The translations under genes and the position numbers were made by a program. This document shows positions 1 through 13,364 of a stretch of DNA of 64,000 nucleotides, in pieces; the stretch's first letter is position 1; each line of letters starts with the position of its first letter. This stretch comes from Ciona intestinalis (taxonomy: Eukaryota; Chordata; Ascidiacea; Phlebobranchia; Cionidae), in contig NC_020167.2 in assembly GCF_000224145.3 (NCBI RefSeq), positions 5,647,647-5,711,646 of the forward strand, in the 5' to 3' direction. The notes beneath the pieces are model-generated. The model was given only the letters and a program-made list of their open reading frames with translations. It searched no databases and had not been told where the DNA came from.

Positions 1-25
1 CATCTCCCCCCACCCTACTATATTA
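1..25. mobile_element. Right end of a miniature inverted-repeat element, cut by the window edge
   Basis: The first bases match the terminal part of the element family seen throughout the window (CATCTCCCCCCACCCTACTA followed by TAT). The rest of the copy lies outside the window. Confidence 0.7.
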
Positions 26-1330
26 GTTTATACGACCACCGGAATTTCCTAAAGTTTCGTTAAAATGCCAAGAAATTCTTATGTAGCAGATTACTATAGT
101 TAACCATAGTTGCCCTACAGATGACATTAAAGGCCCGAAATGCGATCTAAATCTCATTCTCATTACTGCTGCTTGTTGCTGCAACAAAACGCAATATCTG
201 CATCGGTATTTACACTATTTGTTTAATATAGGCTTACTATAAAGGGCGATGTCTAAAATTAGTAATTAAGTTATTACATTTGCAAGCTAAAATTTCAAGA
301 GAAACACCTGGGCATTTATAGTCGCGATTTCTTTCGCGAAATTGCAGCGAGGTATTGTGCATTATTTGCAGCGGTTTATATAGCTAAACTAATAACCCTT
401 ACCCCATTTTTGCATTATCTATACACTAAAGTATCAAATTACGTCTAATGCGAATGTACATTAACTATGCTTTCCTCGTAACGAGCGCATTAGCTCTGTC
501 GCACGCCAAGATATTTTCTTAAACCTAACTCGGCCATTACGCTGAAATGTTTCGTTCTATCAGTCTGCTTGGGTGCGATTAGGCCGTTATGCACTTTCAC
601 TACCATTAGCAGAATACGATAAGACCTTAAGACCCGACTTTAATGCTATCAAGCAAAAGGGCTATAATATTTAACATTCTGCCAGTACACGCGCCTCTCT
701 AATGTACTAGAATACTAGATATCAATCCGATACAGACACAACTACAGACTGATATTTACACATCCTTTACACAAGCGATCAGTCACTCGGGGAAACCGTA
801 GGCTCAACATAGGCTGTTAGAGGTAGTACAACTCTCCCAGTTCGTGGCTTCTCGGTTCAGGTTTCCAGACCTTCGTACAGCGAGGTGCTATGACTAAAAA
901 TACTGCGGCAGAATTAAATCATCGCAGAACTACCCAGCACTCGAAGGTGACGTGTTTTGTTGTACTTGTTGATGGGATTTGCACTTTACTGCCAAGGTGT
1001 TTTGTTAAGTAAAATGCACAACAAAACTATTTCGTTGTCATGTATGTATGTAAATGTGTAACCATTTGGATACGTACCGCAAAACAAATTAACAGCGTGC
1101 TAAGAATTCAATTGTACGCGTTGTGTATTCTATTTCACAACATCCGCCCAATGTTTTCCTTAAACCACATTTTTACGACATTACGGAATGATTAATTATA
1201 GAAAACTTGCGCAACTTGGTCGTAAACGAGATTCGTTTACCACTGAACGTTTGAATGGGTGACGCACCTTTTAGGAATTTTTCAACGCGGGTGTATTGTA
1301 GGAAATTTACATATACTGTCGTATGTAATA
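26..1330. other. Non-coding stretch, nothing recognised
   Basis: No open frame with coding character, splice-site pair, RNA gene or repeat was recognised here. Short frames overlap each other on both strands and look like chance. Confidence 0.5.
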
Positions 1331-1515
1331 GGTATGGTGGGGTGGATGGGACACCTTTTGATTTTATTTTTCCCGTTCCATTTGGTCGAAAACAAAAAAA
1401 CATTTAAAGAATTATAAAACCGTCTCCTCGCGACCGCCATTGACCGCTTGGAATTGTTATAACACAAATCGGGTATTACGTGCTAAAGGTGTCCCATTTT
1501 AACCCACAGTACTTT
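1331..1515 (-). mobile_element. Miniature element copy, reverse orientation, diverged
   Basis: It starts with the GGTGGATGGGACACCTTTT end and finishes with AAAGGTGTCCCATTTTAACCC. Between them lie the family landmarks of an ATTATAAAACCGT block and a GTGCTAAAGGTGTCCC block. I call the GGGACACCTTTAGCACATAAT version forward; this copy is its reverse complement. Confidence 0.75.
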
Positions 1516-2923
1516 GTAGGCTTTTGAGAACAAAATAATGATTACGTCGCGCTTATTGACCAGCGGTATATTTCATAAAAAGCGCTTCGCCAGCGTATAT
1601 TTCATGAATTTTTCTTTAATCTGCAACAGATACACGACGATTATGTTAACATGTTTAACCTAGTCGGTGGTCATTTGATTGACGTGCTGGCGAAACCAGG
1701 TATAGCGTTCCCAGGGCAGAACAATGCGTAAACGAATCTCACGCTTCTACGCCTTCTGTCGCGACTTTCGCGTCGATACTATGTATCAAATCTGCGACAG
1801 TGCTTCCAATAATAGTAACATGCTAAGCTCGGTAAACGTGTAAAGAAAATTCGCACAAAAAATAACTTGGTTTAAGTAAAAATCGAATCTTCTAAATTTT
1901 CCTAGTTATTTTAACTTACGTTTAATTGTCAGCAATTTCGGGTTATTTTTTGGAACTAACAAAACTAAAACGTCTGAGAACACTGAAAACATAAACACTC
2001 AATGAAGATAAGAGGAGGGTCGGATTACAGACGACAACGGCGGCGTTAACGTTCTCACTTCGCACCTGTCTACGTACTTTATCACCATTAAGTTGGCGGT
2101 TTTAATACAATTTAGTCACAGTGGACACTTGGCTGACATGGCACTAATCGTTCCACGAATGATGTTCACGGGAAAAATGTAAGTCCAGTAAATCCAAATT
2201 AATGTACCAACTAATGAGTATACGCTGTGGGCATAACTTTCTTTACAGTATAAAAGCTATACATGTTGAAAATTTTATGAACAGTAATCGAAATTGATAT
2301 ACTATAACCAATAAGCATACTCTGGGAGCATATACCTTTCTCTACGATAGATTAAAGCTACAAGTGTTACACTTTCTGCTTAAGACTGTTTACTCAAACA
2401 CTAGTTCAAATAAAACACGGTCTCTGACCTTCGCGCATAACGATGCCGACAATGACCCGGGGTCGACGGTCAATATTTCGCGTTGATTTACGAGGAATGG
2501 GAGCCGTCCATATCGTATTTAGACAGCTAGGCAAACAAATATAACGAGGCTGTCAAACTATTTCTAATTAGGCGTGAACGTAATATAAATTATGCCACTA
2601 ATGTCTCAGTACTGATTTAGAGGCTTGCGACTAATTCAGATAACACCTGTTATTAGATCGGATGCCACCTGTGCTGCTTCAGCTACATTTAAGAGGCCAC
2701 TTACTGGCACTGTATATCCACGCATAACTGTTCCAATGTGTGTACAGTCGGATAAGTGGTTTAGAAACACAGCTTTTCACGACCGAAAGTGCCAGGGATC
2801 AGTACTGTGGCCATTATACAAGTAATTACATGAATTCTGTCATTCATAAACAATGTCAGTAAATACACACTCTATTTGAGTATTTGTACACAATCAGGGA
2901 CTGTTTAGAAGATAATATAAAAA
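1516..2923. other. Non-coding stretch, probable intron or downstream DNA
   Basis: Nothing recognisable. If the exon at 2930-3618 is real, this lies in the intron that follows its donor site. The next exon was not found before the left window edge. Confidence 0.4.
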
Positions 2924-2929
2924 ACTTAC

Positions 2930-3618
2930 CAGTGTTGAAAGGAAGATACGGACCAATTCTGTTAGCTTTGCCGGAAGTGGTCGTATTTTCATATTTAGCG
3001 AGCTTCGAACTCGATTGCTTATGACTGGCTACGATTTTGGCGTTTTTGCCAGTGGCTTGTGCATGCGGTTTAATATACACCAAGTCATCTTTAGCGTCGA
3101 CGTCGCGACGATTTTCGTTTTTGTTTAGACCCCGGTTCACCGCCTCGATTGACGGGAACGGAGGGCTTTGATTCCGGCCGGTGGTGCGGTATGGAGTCAA
3201 TGGGCCAGTCGGGCCGGTCGGGGTATCTTGCGGATTATGGAAGGTGAACGAGGATCGACGATGCTGCGAATTTCGACCGGAATGGACCGAAGTTCTTCCC
3301 GAAGAAGATCGATTTGCGCTCGATCCTCTTCGACGAAAGCGGGTCGGGCATAGACTAGTCCTTCGCTTGCTGATTTCTGTATGTTCTTCATGTATTCCAC
3401 CAGCATCGCTACCATGAGTCTTGGCTAATGACCTCGAGGACACTTGATTTCCTCTGCGGTAATCTGCTTCGACTTGCCCGGCAAAGTCTCGGTCATCGAC
3501 CCGATAAGAGTCAGAATCCAACGGTTTCTTCTCATTCTCGTAGTGATGCATGCAGCAATGCCTAGGGCACTGATGGCAGTGACAAATACTACTACAAATT
3601 GCACCCATTTCACTACTG
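2930..3618 (-). CDS. Internal exon of an unidentified minus-strand gene
   Basis: The exon is bounded by a pyrimidine-rich acceptor ending GTCGCAG just upstream of 3618 and a consensus donor GTAAGT at 2924-2929. One frame is open through all 689 bp. It encodes a polar, Ser/Arg/Pro-rich segment (runs such as RRGSSANRSSSGRTS and PTGPTGPLTP) that looks disordered. A second frame at the 5' end, shifted by one base, encodes a strong hydrophobic helix (KWVQFVVVFVTAISALGIAA) followed by RMRRNR and ends at a stop at 3425. It may therefore be the membrane anchor and cytoplasmic tail of a type I membrane protein split by an indel, or only one frame may be real. No family recognised. Neighbouring exons were not found on either side. 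Confidence 0.5.
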
Positions 3619-3718
3619 CGACCAAAAAAACAGAATACATTAAACTACAGACATACACCTGGCATCCTGTCATACACCTCTCTTCCAATAATAACTTCAT
3701 GATTTGGAATTTCTAGGC

Positions 3719-4400
3719 CGGCGCCGTCAACTTTTTCTCGCCGCGCTCAGCTCTCTTGTTTTTCTCGCCGCCGGCGAATTAATTACTACGTAGGAATGTA
3801 AACACTCGCCCTGCCTGCCGTGACGTAATCGGGCGCGCGTGCTCGAGCACAACTGCCATGTTTAAACGTAAACACTGATACACTTGTTACATCACAATGA
3901 CACGCTAATCAGTTTCATCCACGAATTCACCAAATAACAATTACTAGACAATAGAAGCAAACTTAATACAAAGAATGTAGTTTTATGCTGTACCTACGAC
4001 TGTATACAAGAACTAGATCCGTTTTTCATACTTCGCCGCAATCGTATGTTTACAACAACAATTTCCATAAGAGGAGAAATGCGAGTCAAACACCACACAC
4101 GTGGCTTTATACGAATCTAAACTTTTCTCTTTGTCATTAATCCGTTTAACTTTGCGGCGAATACTGGCGAGAAATCCGTAATAATCCGGTGCACGGTTCC
4201 AAGCTTGGCGCCAATCCACCTCAGACCTGCAACTGCGCTGTACCTGTTGCCTCGCGCTTCCTATCAAACACACTGCATGCTGTGGTAATATGAATCTGGT
4301 AGGAAAAACAGCAAGGAAACGCCTCGCGTATGGCGGTTTGACGCTTAACAATAGCAGCGTCCTATACGCACAATCTGCTACAGTTCTGGCGACCCTGGGA
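3719..4400. other. GC-richer stretch with a weak minus-strand frame
   Basis: The part around 3720-3845 is GC-rich for this window and contains a TGACGTAA motif. A 112-codon minus frame (4013-4351) contains the run WRQAWNRAPDYYGFLASIRR, but I saw no splice sites that would join it to the exon at 3618. It could be upstream intron or promoter sequence. Confidence 0.25.
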
Positions 4401-7400
4401 GGATTTGCAGCGTTGCAACGTTATCTCTTAAAGTTGTTTTTTTACCCATTTTAAAGCATCATGATATGGTTCTATCACCGCTCACGCAACACAGTGAAGT
4501 TTATGAGTTCAAAGTCTCTGTAACTTCTAGCAAAGTTTACCGTTTACTGCGTGTCGTTCCGATTTTGGAACATGCTCTTAAACTTTATTGGCACAGGCAC
4601 GTCCGAAATAATCATTGCGTCACTGCACTCGCGTAATTACGTGCAGAAGAAAATCGCAGACTGCGCAAGTCGTTTAAAATTCGTGTCAATCTCCAACGAT
4701 CGTGCGCCAGGTCTTAAATCTCAAACACAAATCTCATCCAAAAGTAATTTTGCAATTCGCATCAACTATCACGTACGCGTAACGGATATGACGTCAAAAC
4801 CTGACCATTTGGCAAGTTATACGAAGAGTTAACGTTGCCCATAAACAAGCAAGGCAAATCGAACCGTTTCGTCAGAGTTATTCATTTAAACCTACCAGAC
4901 AGGCACAAGTGTACAACAACATGTATATGCAACTTTAATCCCATCTTATCTTAAAATACACGCTGACCCGTTTTGGTTGAATTGAAATCAAAACGTACAC
5001 AGACTACTGTAATTCTTGTACACTGAATCCAATTATAGATACCGTAGTCGAAGCGACAGGAACCGAAAACGTAGACCTTTTGTCACAACACAGCATTCCA
5101 ATGAACTACACCCTATCCATATTTGGAACATGCGTAGCCCGGGGTAGGCCGCGGTTGGGAATTAAACGGCGCCGCATTAAAGGCCAATTAACATACACGT
5201 TTGTGGCTCGAGAACAATTCGCGTTATAAATGATTCATGCAGTCCTGCCCTCAGCCGAACAAAGCACTGTTAACCTCGTAATTACTGCAAGAACAAGACA
5301 ACACTGTACGTTTCGAGGCACCTTTGCTCTGGGTCATAAATTGTGCGACACCTTTACGAGATATTCGCTGTTGATCCAGTACCTGAAATTTGCATTTATA
5401 CCGCAGTCACACTGGAATGTACAACGTTCGCTAATTTGTATCGATGGTTACGTTATTCAGTTGACAGGTGTGGTAGTCGTTGAAACACAACGTAAAACGC
5501 CCTCGCCGATGCTGTGGTCTATAAAACGCAAAACATGCTACCTGCCACTTGACGGATCTCAGCGTAAACTAAACCTCCTGAGAAGTTGGAAGAAGCACGA
5601 CCCGCTTGGCCGTGACAGTGCCGAAAGTCCATCGCCACCTGAGCTACGACCTGCGCTCGTCTAGACTCTTGCGACAAGTCCATATCTGAACGCTCGCCCC
5701 CCGTTTTATGCGTCACGCAATCGCCCTGTCATTAAGGCTATTCAAGCGCAGCGAGGCGTGACGGGACAAAACAATGACGTCTGTGATGTTGGGCTCTAGT
5801 AGGGGAGCGAGAAAGTGTGCAGGGTCGAAATCAACCCGGAACAATGCTGTTGACAATGTACAAGCGATATAATGCCAACAACAGGGTCGCAATCATCCCA
5901 CTGACTCATCCAGCGAGCCCTCCAAGAGCCAACATCGAAGTATTTTATCATTCGTTAGTCACTTCCATATCGTAAAGCCGCAAAATACACAAGGGTGGAA
6001 TATGAAAAGATGGTCGTTGCGATTCTCATTGATCGACTCGTAAATTCACGCGTTGTTTATCCAACCGGATGAAAGAGCCACCTTCGTCTGCTCAAATACG
6101 ACCAATTACAAAACCACTTCAATGAGTGCCGTGCTACTGAAACTATCAAATCATGTTACGATAGTCACCGTCGGTAAACAAAATGAAAGTGCTATATTTA
6201 CAGATTAAACTAACAGGGTCAAAAATGACTAACTTTCAGAAAAGAAAAGGTGGCAAACGTACGCGTTATTGATATGACGAGCACCGTGAGAAAAACGGTC
6301 ACTGCTCATAATGAAGACACATTTTTGAGCAGTGTACCAACACAGTCACAACACGATTAGTTGAAATTTTGCGGCGAGTACAAGAATCTGCACGGTCACG
6401 ATTTTGTTCTCTGAAAGTTATGACTAAGCTGAAGTGCGCTCAGGAGCCACTCGCCCAAATAAACAAACACGTGTGTTCGAACACAAGTGCCGCGCTTCGT
6501 TCCATTGTGACGTCACCGGATATTCCCCGATTAGTCATGATCACTCGTTAATTTGACTTCAGTTCCCGGTTCTGCAATGTTTATTATATATAACTATGCT
6601 GTGCTGAGGCTCCGTATCCGTCCGTGACTATGAAGTAATAATGGATAAACATTGAACTTTTTCTGACAAATACATCTCATTTCCTTACTCTAAAACCAGA
6701 CAGACTACTGCCTTTGAATTGTAAAGACTTCCTTTGCCGTCGTTGCCGCGTTTCTTTCCTTCCAAACAAACCAAATCCTGTCGTACAAGCCAATTCAACT
6801 GGAATGGTTCGATTTTTCACTCGCTTTGCTAAATTTCAAACAACCAACACTAATTGTACTGTGTTTTGATCGATGCGAAGTTATCTGCTGGTTGATGGCT
6901 CTGGACGCCTTTACGCGATCGGGGAAAGTGGCTTATAAGTGCTTGGTGAGTACACAGAACGCACAGAGCACCTGGACAATGCATCTCTATCAACCAATAT
7001 TTGAGTTTCTCGCTGGCCGCGCGAGTTAAAAACTCTGTAAATTTAAGAAGGCTGGATCGTGTTGAGTGAAATACGGCTGAGTAATGCCTATTATGGCAGG
7101 TCTAGAAACATTGATATTCGGTACGTAGCATTTCCCTCACCCGCCTAATCCATAATTAGAGGTTCAGATTCACTTTTCTGTCGAACGAAAAACTGAATCG
7201 ATTTTAAAGAACTTAACGAGCGCCTTTGCTAAGCCCGCGACCTGATGCAATCGCTGCTTGGGTAGCGTTAACGAAGCTAACTACGGTGACGAAATAGATA
7301 TTGTGTACATCCTAACGCCGGCGAAGTGCCAGTAAAATAAAGTAATCTGTTTGAGTAGAGTGGTTTTGTCGCAAATTCTTTTCCGTTTTACACCGAAGCA

Positions 7401-10400
7401 AAAACAGAGGATGGCCATCGTTGCGCTTGGTTGGCTACAGGTTTTGACCCCGGATAAGGGACCAATAAGCTGCGATACCGTGACGAAAATAAAACAGCTT
7501 GACGATTTGTTGACTTTAGAAACGGGATTGAAATGCAGCGACATTCCCGGCATAACGCGGTCGCTGGTCAAATTTGATTAAAGTGGCAAGACTTGGGTTT
7601 AACTGCTGATTTGCGCAGCTGCGAAGTTCACTGTTGCCTGAGTTTAATATTAAAATGCGGATTAAACGAGGGAAGGGCAAGCACACACCGCATTCCATTT
7701 GATCTCGGCCGTGACTTATATGTCTGAAACCAACGCTCGCAGCTAGTGGCGCAACTGTAATATGGCGACAACATCATGCGCACAAAAGCTCGCTCTGACG
7801 GAACACGATGGTTCAACTATAAGAGAAACCTGCTCCAACATTTGCCCAACAGTTAGGTTATGAATTACTTGCTGTATGTTAAACTAAACGACAATTTAAA
7901 TTAAACCAACACAAACAGCGGTGCAAGAACAACGTAGAGAGCGAAATGCGGGAATTACAGCTGCAATGAGCCATCGTGCTCGCGCGTGCCGAGCTGAGAG
8001 CTCGACCATTGCGACCACTTGGAAGTAAAGCAATCTTAAGCCTCTTCACTCAGCAGGTTCAAGAGCTTCAGCTCTGCTCTTGGCGCTTACTTTGTCTGGA
8101 GTTTATTGAAAATGACAAATGATCGACTTCCTTGGTGGAAGAAATCCACCACAGATTGATCGACACAGGCCAAAGGTTCGCCAGCTTCGAAGTGCTGCTG
8201 TTCAAGATGGCGAAACATGACGAAAAAGCTTAAAACGTTTTCTCTGCTCGAGCAAGCAATAAATGAATGTACAACACGACTTCAAATTTCAAGTATACAT
8301 ATTGCTTATACTTTGCCTGGTTATCGGTTTTACAACGTGGGGAATTTCTCAAGTTTCGAGTTTCATTTTAACGACTGTGGATTAATACCAACCGTCGCGA
8401 AATTGCTGTTCGACGATCGTTGCTGCTGAATTATTTGTGTCAGTATCACTTTCACGGATTCGAGCTCCGCTAAACGCACGCGTGTTGCTCAACAATTATT
8501 ACCTGGGTAAACACAGACGGCCGGGAATGGCAAATAAAGGACAGACATCAAACATAACTGGATGACGAAGGTCGTGAACGTTGGTTGGGTTTCAGTGGAA
8601 AGCTAGCTTTGATTTTTCCGTCTTTTAAAGATTAATATTTCAACTTTGCAAACACGCGCCAGTAGTGGCTAAAAGGGGCAAATTACAGATTGGGCACGTC
8701 AGTTTAATTTTAAAAAAGAAACATTTTAATTCAGTCTTTTCTAATACAAGCTTTAAAAATGGACGAGGAAAACGAGTAACAAAAAAATAAAAAAGTTACA
8801 TATCTGTGGACACTATATATAATTTTAATCCCGCATGACAAAAATAAATTTCTAAAGGAAGTTTAAAATGAACGAATTGAACGTGGGAAAATGTCCGATG
8901 ACGTTACCGTTCAGACCAGCCACGTTTCGCGACGACTTATTTTTCTCGTTCAAGTTTAATTGTGGTTTTCAACGGAACTGTTCTGGTACGACCCGTTATT
9001 ACCGGGCGGACGCTTGTGTCGTAACAGTAGGCATTATTGTTTGACTTTGCAGAAACAACGCGACCTACGTGAGGTATAAAATATGACTTAAAAGTCGAAG
9101 GTAAAGGGATATCCTGAGCCGCGATCGAGTAATTATGCGGTAAAAAACGCGTAATTATGCGAAATTACCAAAAAATGTCACACCTGTGGTACCAGGAAAG
9201 TAATTTACGATGTTCAGTGCGATTGAAAAGGTAAATTAAATTCCTGCAAATTTCATTAAGTGGTTTCGTTATTTTATTTGAACCAAAGACACCACCGCGC
9301 AGCAACCTTACGGCTTGCAAAGTCGTCTTAAACGTTATAATTGCTTCGTGGGTCAGGTTATGATCAGACACCTGGTTGTGACAGGAGGTTTTCAAAAGCG
9401 CTTCATAAACAACAGCAGTTAAAGCGATTACTGACGACAGTCTACAAGTGCAAGCGACCTTTTCACGTGGCATTATCCCACGAAATCCGGACGGATCCGG
9501 TTTTATGTAGGTTTACGAATAGAGATGACGCACGACCCCTCTTTAAATTCATCTAAAACTGACAAAAATCGGTTGCCTGCGACTTTACGTATGCTTTGTT
9601 TGTTGCTGATCGTTTTCTAAAGAATCGAAAGAAAAGTATACTTTGTTTTTACGTAAAGAGCGATTAAAGTTGCGGGCTTGCATTTCACATTCCCATACCG
9701 ATAAATATCAGTTTTTAAAAACAAATCACTAGACCACTCTACACTGTGCGATAAGAAATTGATTTGTTTCCATCAATACCAGGATCTAGCCAGCATGTGC
9801 GACGTTAAGAGTACTACGGTTCCGCCTCGTTGCACTGGAACGATTTTATCTCTAAATACAAACAGCACGTGCTGGCTGGCTCTCCGTCGCAATTTAACCG
9901 GTCTCGCAAAAGGGGAGTCACCGTGGCCAGTACTGCACAGTTTATGCGACCACAAATATTCAATGGAATGCATTCGTTAATCAGCAACTGTTGTTAGTTA
10001 CCTCAGTCTCCTAGTTTAACCCCCTTTTTCTGAACTATTCCGATAAGCCTTTACATTTCGTCCTTATCTGCAACTGTATGCACCAATCATCGCACTAATT
10101 AAACTCCCGCAGCTACAGTTCGCCTTAATCTCGTAACTTCCAAGTCTATCTAACTCGTTATCAACCGCCGCATGTTGAATATGCGAGTTGGCAACGGCCT
10201 GGGGGGATTCGGTTTCCCACAGACGCCGTGCCATCTTCCCACAACCATCTTTTTAACCGGCGGAATTCGAGACCCGGATATATTGCAGTGTGGGCGAAGA
10301 TAAATGATTAAACCGCGGTCAAACAGCGAAATCTCATTGAACTGTTTTACGTGGGTTTTATTAATTAATAAGCAGAATAGCAATTGTGCGTATCAGATGT

Positions 10401-10800
10401 TTTTCGTTATGTAATGAACCTGAAAGTGAACACATTACTCAGTAGCGCAGTATAGCAAAAACGGTTAACACTATCATAACAAATTGGTCAGACACGTAAT
10501 TACGTTTTGTTTGGCAGGGGGGTGTGCAGGTGTCGCCAGCGAAGCTAATATCTCGGCCAGCAGCATGTTTAATGGGGGACGCGGCACGTGAAGGAATTTA
10601 ACAAATGCCAATAACCGGTTTATGATGTTATTGTGGTGAAGAGCTAAGTTATGACGATGGGCTACAAACATTGCGACGCCACTGAAAGCCGTCGTTGCAC
10701 GTCACAATGCAAGGCGTTTATTACGCAATGTGGGTGAAAGGTGAAGTTGAGTTAGCGCTCGGGGGGAGGGTACAAAGTAACTTTATACTTTAGTATGACA
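4401..10800. other. Long stretch without a supported gene
   Basis: Several 60-144 codon frames exist on both strands, but they overlap in opposite directions and lack family motifs or good splice sites. No copy of the miniature element is present here, although it is common elsewhere in the window. If the PH-domain gene to the right continues leftward, this would be intron. Confidence 0.4.
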
Positions 10801-10807
10801 TATTTAA

Positions 10808-11048
10808 ATGGGGTAAGATGAAACATGTTTTCATTCCATTTCTCGTCCAATTGTATAGTAAACAAAGAACATTAAAACACAACTGTAGTCTGATGACTCC
10901 AAAAGGACGTTGGCAATTGTTTAAAACACGATCAAGGGTTTTGAATATTATGTGCTAAAAATGTCCCGTCGTCCGGTACAACTATATATTATGTGCTAAA
11001 AATGTCCCGTCGTCCGGTACCCTAACCCCTAACCCCCCCCCTACTATA
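10808..11048 (-). mobile_element. Miniature element copy with an internal 41-bp tandem duplication
   Basis: This is a reverse-orientation copy running from GGGGTAAGATGAAACATG to CCCCCTACTATAT. The end module ATTATGTGCTAAAAATGTCC through GGTAC is present twice, at about 10947-10979 and 10988-11020, an offset of 41 bp. That makes this copy longer than the roughly 200-bp norm. Confidence 0.75.
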
Positions 11049-12128
11049 TGTCTCGGAACACTGCAAATGAAAAACTTTATGGGATATTTTTTACAGCGAA
11101 ATGAACTTCCCCAAATATTCCGTCTATTGTGATTTAGTGCGGCCTATTATTCAACTGTATTTGCGCAGTACAAGGAACTGGCAAAAGTCAACGGAATATT
11201 ATGATGTAACAATGGTGTGCAGATTGTGGGTGTTAGGTTTTATCACAAAAACGAGCAGCCGGTTACTTGGCAGTCGACATCGGTTTATTTGCGTGTACAT
11301 TGAGCCATAAGGGTACGGTGAAAAGCGTGCAAACCAGACACAAAACAAATACAAAAAACAAACAAGCGAAGCGTCGCTTCTCAATTAGAGGGAGCGAAGC
11401 ACTCGACACAATGAAACGGTTCGGGCCATTTAAATCTGGTATCGCTTAAAAGCACCGAACTTACACGGCTCTCTTTGTAGGAACACAAACTGAAAAGAAT
11501 AGGAAAAGATAGCTTTCACAAAGACGACGCTTTCCAACGGCAAATACCTGTGTTTTGAACAGCAAAACAGCGAGTAAACACCTTAGTTAAAACGGCTTGC
11601 TGCCTTAAACTGATATTAAAACTGCTACGCTGCCTGATAACACAGAAAATTAATAACTTTCTGAAAGCAAACGTCATTCGTTCTGAGAACTTCGTCTATA
11701 TCTTGTTTTCCCGCACACAAATCAAACACTTAAGTTATATAACGGCCACGAGCTGCAGTGGAAAGGCTACGAAAGGTGTTGTATCGCCAAACATCTCTGT
11801 TTAACAGGGGCAATTAGTAAACCGCAACATTTACTGTAAACACGCGTCTGCTTCCTGCATTACGCCTGGATGTCCGGTACAAACAGCACTCACAAGTACC
11901 ACTATATGCCTTATACTAGAGGCAACTTATGCAGGTCTTATACCCTGTAAACGCTACCACAGCGACGTCTGTCTACCTTCGTTGCTTTAAGAAACAAGAG
12001 ACTACACGGAAAAGACCGACGAACCACCCCGGTGAAAAACGCTAAGAGGACGACACGTTTTTGAGCAATGTTTATGTTGGTATATGGACAAGACGGTTGT
12101 AACGAAGAATTTATTCCGTGATCAAAGA

Positions 12129-12327
12129 TATAGTAAGGTTGGGTAAGACGGGACACCTTTAGCTCATAATATCCAAATATCCTGATCGTATTTTAAACAA
12201 TTACCAACGGTATATGGAAGTCATAAAGAAACAGTTTTATAAGTCTTAGAATGTTCTTTGTTTACTTCCAATTGGGACAAGAAAATAAAATGTAAAGGTG
12301 TCCCATCTTTCCCCACCCTACTATATA
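12129..12327 (+). mobile_element. Miniature element copy, forward, full length
   Basis: It runs from TATAGTAAGGTTGGGTAAGA to CCCACCCTACTATATA with all internal landmarks: TAATATCCAAATATCCTGAT, a poly-A/T core and a GTGTCCCATCTTTCCCC end. The two ends are inverted repeats of about 30 bp. Confidence 0.85.
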
Positions 12328-13165
12328 TAAACACCTTAAAATATGGTAGCAAACGGCAGGTTAGTTTAGTTGCACAATATGCTGCATTATAAGTTCCACT
12401 TCTACTTGGTTCATAAATTACAACCTTCAGGTTATTGACCCAACTAAAACTAGAAGAACAACATGCCATATCTTGCTCATAAAGGTGCCAGCCGTTTAAT
12501 GAACGTTGCCCACTCATTTACATATAGCGGATATTCAGTACACAATTACAACGCCACCGTCGCAATAATTGCGCAATCTGTGAATTCCTAACGCCCAGTG
12601 TTGAGAGGTTTAACCTAAAAAGATATTCACCGCCTCCAATAAAAAGATTTTAGAGAAGTTAAAAGGTACACGGCAACACTGCTAAACACAGACATTACGA
12701 GGCTAATTTAACTGCTTTTAGGGGGGTTGCCGAACAAAATTTACGAGTGTGACTTACGGCTAGACGGCTGAATTGAACCTGCGGCGGGCAACACGTGCCA
12801 ATAATATAAAATTCGACAATGAAAGAATCATTGTGATGGTGTTATCCGCGCATTGTTACTTAGATCTATTAATAACCGGATCAATGGCAACCGGGATAAA
12901 CGCTTCTTGTGTGGGATTATAGGCGACATTGTAAGCTTTTTAATAACTTCTAACTTGACTATAGAATGGTCTGTCTTTGACACTAATTGGAGATCTTGAG
13001 AATTTGCCCGTGTACTCAGTCCCGTTGATTGTCACATGCTTGTCTAAGTTGGACAACCGACAATATAAAGTGAGCGTATCATAGTGATGCTATAAAACTT
13101 AAAGCGTGAAGTGAAGCGAAGTTACCTGAGTCAAATGCCTACTCATCTTTATTTATGACTCAATG

Positions 13166-13364
13166 TATAATAGGATGGGAGAAGACGGGACACCTTTAGC
13201 ACATAATATCCAAATATCTTGATCGTGTTTTAAACAATTAACAACGGTCGTATAGGAGTTGTGAGGCTGCAGTTTTATAATTCTTGGTATTTTATTTGTT
13301 TTCTACAAAATCGGACGAGAAAATAGAATAAAAAAGTGTCTCATCTTACCCCACCCTACAATAT
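13166..13364 (+). mobile_element. Miniature element copy, forward, full length
   Basis: It runs from TATAATAGGATGGGAGAAGA to CCCCACCCTACAATATA, with GGGACACCTTTAGCACATAA near the left end. It is similar over its whole length to the 12.1-kb copy. Confidence 0.85.

Noticed and set aside
5230..5664. A 144-codon plus frame
   Set aside because: No domain, signal or splice context. An overlapping minus frame of similar quality exists, and codon content is no better than the background.
9759..9980. Overlapping plus and minus frames of about 70 codons
   Set aside because: Both strands are open over the same bases and neither shows a motif. The possible acceptor TGTGCAG before the minus frame lacks a pyrimidine tract.
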